Under the pieces are notes generated by a model. The model was not told the DNA's origin, ran no database searches, and saw only the letters and a program-made list of their open reading frames with translations. This document shows, in pieces, positions 61,047 through 64,000 of a DNA stretch of 64,000 nt (its first letter is position 1; the number at the start of each line of letters is the position of its first letter). The position numbers were made by a program, and so were the translations under genes. The stretch comes from Xylanimonas oleitrophica (GTDB lineage: Bacteria > Actinomycetota > Actinomycetes > Actinomycetales > Cellulomonadaceae), in NCBI RefSeq assembly GCF_003244315.1, contig NZ_QKWH01000009.1, forward strand, positions 1-64,000. The letters are read 5' to 3'.

Positions 61047-64000
61047 TCAGCGGAAGTCGCGGGAGCGCCCCTGCACGGGCAGGCTCAGGGGCGCCAGGTG
61101 CTCGGCGACGAGGTTGGCGGCGCCGTCGGCCTTCTCGACCCGGCCTCGCACCACCATGGCCTGCGCCCCTCGGGCCACGGTGCGGAACCGCCTCCATAGG
61201 CCGGGTGAGCAGACCACGTTGAGCAGTCCTGTCTCGTCCTCGAGGGACAGGAACGTGACGCCGCCCGCGGTGCCGGGCCGCTGCCGGTGGGTGACCACCC
61301 CGCCGACGGCGATGCGCCGGCCCGCCTCCGTGGCCGCCGCCTCGACCACGGTGACGGCACCTGCGCGGCGCAGCCCTTCGCGCACCAGCTCCACGGGTGA
61401 GGAGTCCGGGGTGATGCCGGTGGCCCATGCGTCGGCGACGACGGTCTCGACCTCCGTCATGCCCGGCAGGGCGGGAGCCGCCACGCCCACCGACACGCCC
61501 TCCAGGGTGCCCGGCCCCTCCTGGGACAGCGCGCCGGCCGCCCACAGGGCCTCCCGGCGGCTCGCTCCCAGCGACTCGGTGGCGCCCGCGGTGGCCAGCG
61601 CCTCGAGCTGCGCGGTGCTGAGGTCCACCCGGCGCACCAGGTCCCGCAGGTCCCGGAACGGACCAGCCTCCCGTGCGGCCACGATCTCCTCCGCCTTCTC
61701 CTGACCGATGCCGCGCACCTGGGCGAGCCCTTGGCGCACCGCGAGCCGCAGGTCGGGGTCGGGGCCGTGCTCGCGTGCGGGCGAGCGCGGCAGCGGTGTC
61801 GTCTCGGGCGGCAGGGCTGCGTCGCCGGGCAGCCGTTCGGTGGCCGCGAGCGCCCGGGAGGCGTTGAGGTCGGGGCGTAGCACGGTGACGCCGTGGCGGC
61901 GGGCGTCGGCGGCGAGGGACTGCGGGGAGTAGAAGCCCATGGGCTGGGCGGCGAGGAGCCCGGCGTAGAAGGCGGCCGGGTGGTGCACCTTGAGCCAGCT
62001 GGAGGCGTAGACGAGGAACGCGAAGGAGTAGGCGTGCGACTCGGGGAAGCCGAAGTCGGCGAACGCCTGGAGCTGGGTGTAGATCTCCTCGCGCAGCTCC
62101 TCCTCGATGCCGCGGTCGGCCATGCCCTGCATGAGCCGGGCGCGCAGCCCGCGCATCTTCTCCTTGGAGCGCTTGGCGCCCATGGCGCGGCGGAGCAGGT
62201 CGGCCTCGGCCGCGCTGAACCCGGCGAGGGTGGTGGCCATCTGCATGAGCTGTTCCTGGAACAGCGGCACCCCGAGGGTGCGGGCGAGCGGTGCGCGCAG
62301 CAGCTCGTGCGCGTACGGGACGTCCTGCGGGGCCATGCGCCGGCGTTGCAGGTAGGGGTGCACGGAGCCGCCCTGGATGGGGCCGGGGCGGATGAGGGCG
62401 ACCTCGATGACGATGTCGTAGAAGTTCCGTGGCTGGAGGCGGGGCAGGGTGGCCATCTGGGCGCGGGACTCGACCTGGAACACCCCGACGGTGTCGGCGG
62501 CGCACAGCAGGTCGTAGACGGCCGGGTCTTCCGGGGGCAGGGCGTGCAGCTCGAGGTGCTCCCCCGTCTGCCGCTCGACCTCCTCGAAGGCGTAGCGGAG
62601 GGCGGTGAGCATGCCGAGGCCCAGGAGGTCGAACTTCACGAGGCCGGCGTCGGCGCAGTCGTCCTTGTCCCACTGCAGCACCGTGCGGCCTTCCGCGCGG
62701 GCCCACTCCACGGGGCACACCTCGATGACGGGGCGGTCGCACATGACCATGCCGCCGGAGTGGATGCCGAGGTGGCGGGGCAGGCGCAGCATGCGGTGGG
62801 CGAGGTCGATGACGTGAGCGGGGATCTCGCCGTCCTGCTCTGCTGACGGCGGGCGGCGGAAGGGGACGACGTCGTGGGCGTCGTCCGAGCGTGCACGGCC
62901 GGGGCCGAGGTCGCGCCGGTCCGCCTCGTCCTTGGCCAGGGGGTCGACCAGGGGGTCGGTGGCGCGCGGGCCCCACAGCGCTGACCGCTGGGCGTCCTTC
63001 TGCGCGGTGCGGGTCGCGACGGGCGGTGCGGCCGCAGCGGCGGCCGGAGCAGGGGCCACCGCACCGGGGTCGCCGGTGCCGTCCGGGGCGTCGTCCGGCT
63101 CCAGGTCGCGCAGCGGCCCCCACTGCTCGATCGACTTGGACCAGGCGTCCTGCTGCCCGACGTCGTACCCGAGCGCCCGTGCGGCGTCGCGCACCGCGGA
63201 CCGGGGGCGGTAGGAGATGACGTTGGCGACCTGGGCGGCGTGCGTGCGCCCGTACCGCTCGTAGACGTGCTGGATGACCTCCTCGCGCCGCACGGACTCG
63301 ATGTCGATGTCGATGTCGGGCGGGCCGTCGCGCTCGGGGGCGAGGAAGCGTTCGAACAGCAGGCCGTGCCGCACGGCGTCGACGGCGGTGATGCCGAGGG
63401 CGTAGCAGACGGCAGAGTTGGCGGCGCTGCCCCGCCCCTGGCAGAGGATGCCCTGGCGGCGGCAGAAGTCGACCAGGTCGTAGACCACGAGGAAGTAGCC
63501 GGGGAAGCCGAGCTGCTCGATGACCTTCAGCTCGTGGTCGATCTGCGCCCACGCGCCGGGCACGCGCTCGTGGTCGCGCTCGCCGTAGCGCTCGACGGCG
63601 CCACGACGCACCAGCTCGCGCAGCCAGGAGACCTCGTCGTGGCCGTCCGGCACGGGGTAGGGCGGCAGGTTCGGGGCCACGAGCCGCAGGTCGAACGCGC
63701 ACTCGGCACCCAGGACGGCGGCGGTGGCCACGGCCTGCGGGTGACCGTGGTGGAGCCGCAGCATCTCCTCGGCGGAGCGCAGGTGCGCGGTGGGCGCGCC
63801 GGGCAGCCAGCCGTCCATGGCGTCCAGGGAGCTGGTGGCGCGGACGGCGGCGAGCGCGGCGGCGAGGTCGGCGTCCCGGGGGCGGGCGTAGTGCGCGCCG
63901 GTGGTGGCCACGAGCGGGAGCCGGGCGTCGTGGGCGAGACCGGCGAGAGCGGCGTGCAGGTCGGCGTCGCGCGGGTCACCCGTGGCGGTGATCTCGACGG
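61047..64000 (-). CDS. dnaE2: Error-prone DNA polymerase III alpha (DnaE2/ImuC), N-terminus outside window
   Basis: Translesion polymerase of the SOS mutasome with ImuA' and ImuB. About 984 codons are visible; the frame stays open through base 64000, so the PHP-domain start is missing. Seen are the PHP end (TTGAHYARPRD), the catalytic Asp pair PDIDIDIESVRRE, VANVISYRPRSAVRD, QWDKDDC and VKFDLLGLGM (third Asp), the DnaE2-typical RHLGIHSGGMVMCDRP, helix-hairpin-helix near VRGIGQEKAEEI, and a C-terminal OB fold (GGVTFLSLEDETG). It lacks the beta-clamp-rich tail of DnaE1. A low-complexity insert of about 75 residues precedes the HLGIHSGG motif. Confidence 0.94.
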   Translation of the reverse strand, partial: VEITATGDPRDADLHAALAGLAHDARLPLVATTGAHYARPRDADLAAALAAVRATSSLDAMDGWLPGAPTAHLRSAEEMLRLHHGHPQAVATAAVLGAECAFDLRLVAPNLPPYPVPDGHDEVSWLRELVRRGAVERYGERDHERVPGAWAQIDHELKVIEQLGFPGYFLVVYDLVDFCRRQGILCQGRGSAANSAVCYALGITAVDAVRHGLLFERFLAPERDGPPDIDIDIESVRREEVIQHVYERYGRTHAAQVANVISYRPRSAVRDAARALGYDVGQQDAWSKSIEQWGPLRDLEPDDAPDGTGDPGAVAPAPAAAAAAPPVATRTAQKDAQRSALWGPRATDPLVDPLAKDEADRRDLGPGRARSDDAHDVVPFRRPPSAEQDGEIPAHVIDLAHRMLRLPRHLGIHSGGMVMCDRPVIEVCPVEWARAEGRTVLQWDKDDCADAGLVKFDLLGLGMLTALRYAFEEVERQTGEHLELHALPPEDPAVYDLLCAADTVGVFQVESRAQMATLPRLQPRNFYDIVIEVALIRPGPIQGGSVHPYLQRRRMAPQDVPYAHELLRAPLARTLGVPLFQEQLMQMATTLAGFSAAEADLLRRAMGAKRSKEKMRGLRARLMQGMADRGIEEELREEIYTQLQAFADFGFPESHAYSFAFLVYASSWLKVHHPAAFYAGLLAAQPMGFYSPQSLAADARRHGVTVLRPDLNASRALAATERLPGDAALPPETTPLPRSPAREHGPDPDLRLAVRQGLAQVRGIGQEKAEEIVAAREAGPFRDLRDLVRRVDLSTAQLEALATAGATESLGASRREALWAAGALSQEGPGTLEGVSVGVAAPALPGMTEVETVVADAWATGITPDSSPVELVREGLRRAGAVTVVEAAATEAGRRIAVGGVVTHRQRPGTAGGVTFLSLEDETGLLNVVCSPGLWRRFRTVARGAQAMVVRGRVEKADGAANLVAEHLAPLSLPVQGRSRDFR

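Overview
This is a very GC-rich chromosomal stretch of an actinobacterium. The Pup-proteasome genes, a mycothiol-pathway ligase (mshC), the trp cluster with its actinobacterial membrane proteins, and many GTG starts all point there. Gene order and protein style suggest Micrococcales, around Cellulomonadaceae/Promicromonosporaceae, but that placement is an inference from memory. No transposase, integrase or prophage gene was seen, so the window looks like core chromosome with one accessory CRISPR locus.

Layout. 1-2.7 kb: a truncated coiled-coil membrane protein and a processive GT2 synthase behind a long structured leader. 2.8-32.5 kb: an almost unbroken run of minus-strand genes. Read from right to left, these are an M50 site-2 protease, TrmI, the complete Pup-proteasome system (arc/mpa, dop, pup, prcB, prcA, pafA), an FKBP lipoprotein, hisF, a heterodimeric ABC exporter, hisI, trpE, two trp-region membrane proteins, trpC, trpB, trpA, lgt, gltB, gltD and pyk. 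Many neighbours overlap by ATGA, GTGA or TGATG, so they are probably translationally coupled. 32.5-43.8 kb: a RecB-type nuclease, a secreted TAP-like peptidase, a HAD phosphatase, a PfkB kinase, surE, PAC2, mshC, uppP, an aldo/keto reductase and small conserved genes. 43.8-52.7 kb: minus-strand recQ, M20 and M3 peptidases, an ABC-F protein, a GNAT acetyltransferase and an AI-2E permease. 52.9-55.8 kb: tRNA-Leu(GAG), then a 40-repeat type I-E-like CRISPR array with no cas gene in the window. 55.8-64 kb: a coiled-coil protein, a formaldehyde-dehydrogenase-like zinc enzyme with small partners, membrane proteins, and the 3' part of dnaE2.

How genes work together. Dop deamidates the C-terminal Gln of Pup, PafA ligates Pup to lysines, and Arc/Mpa unfolds pupylated proteins into the PrcAB core. 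HisF and HisI belong to histidine synthesis, and TrpE, TrpC, TrpB and TrpA to tryptophan synthesis. GltBD assimilates nitrogen. Lgt, UppP and the GT2 serve the envelope, and MshC serves redox defence.

Most notable signals: (i) about a dozen genes share a TANNNT -10 box 6-8 nt from the start codon and have no useful Shine-Dalgarno, the signature of leaderless mRNA; this includes one divergent pair sharing a TATA core and one case where a stop codon is the start of the next gene's -10; (ii) the CRISPR array, whose repeat sense and decayed trailer both say it is transcribed leftwards, and one of whose spacers resembles a tRNA 3' half; (iii) what looks like the last ten codons of glutamine synthetase stranded beside the array; (iv) a short upstream ORF with hairpins before the ABC-F gene; (v) a perfect 47-bp inverted repeat at the extreme left edge, which may be an assembly fold-back.
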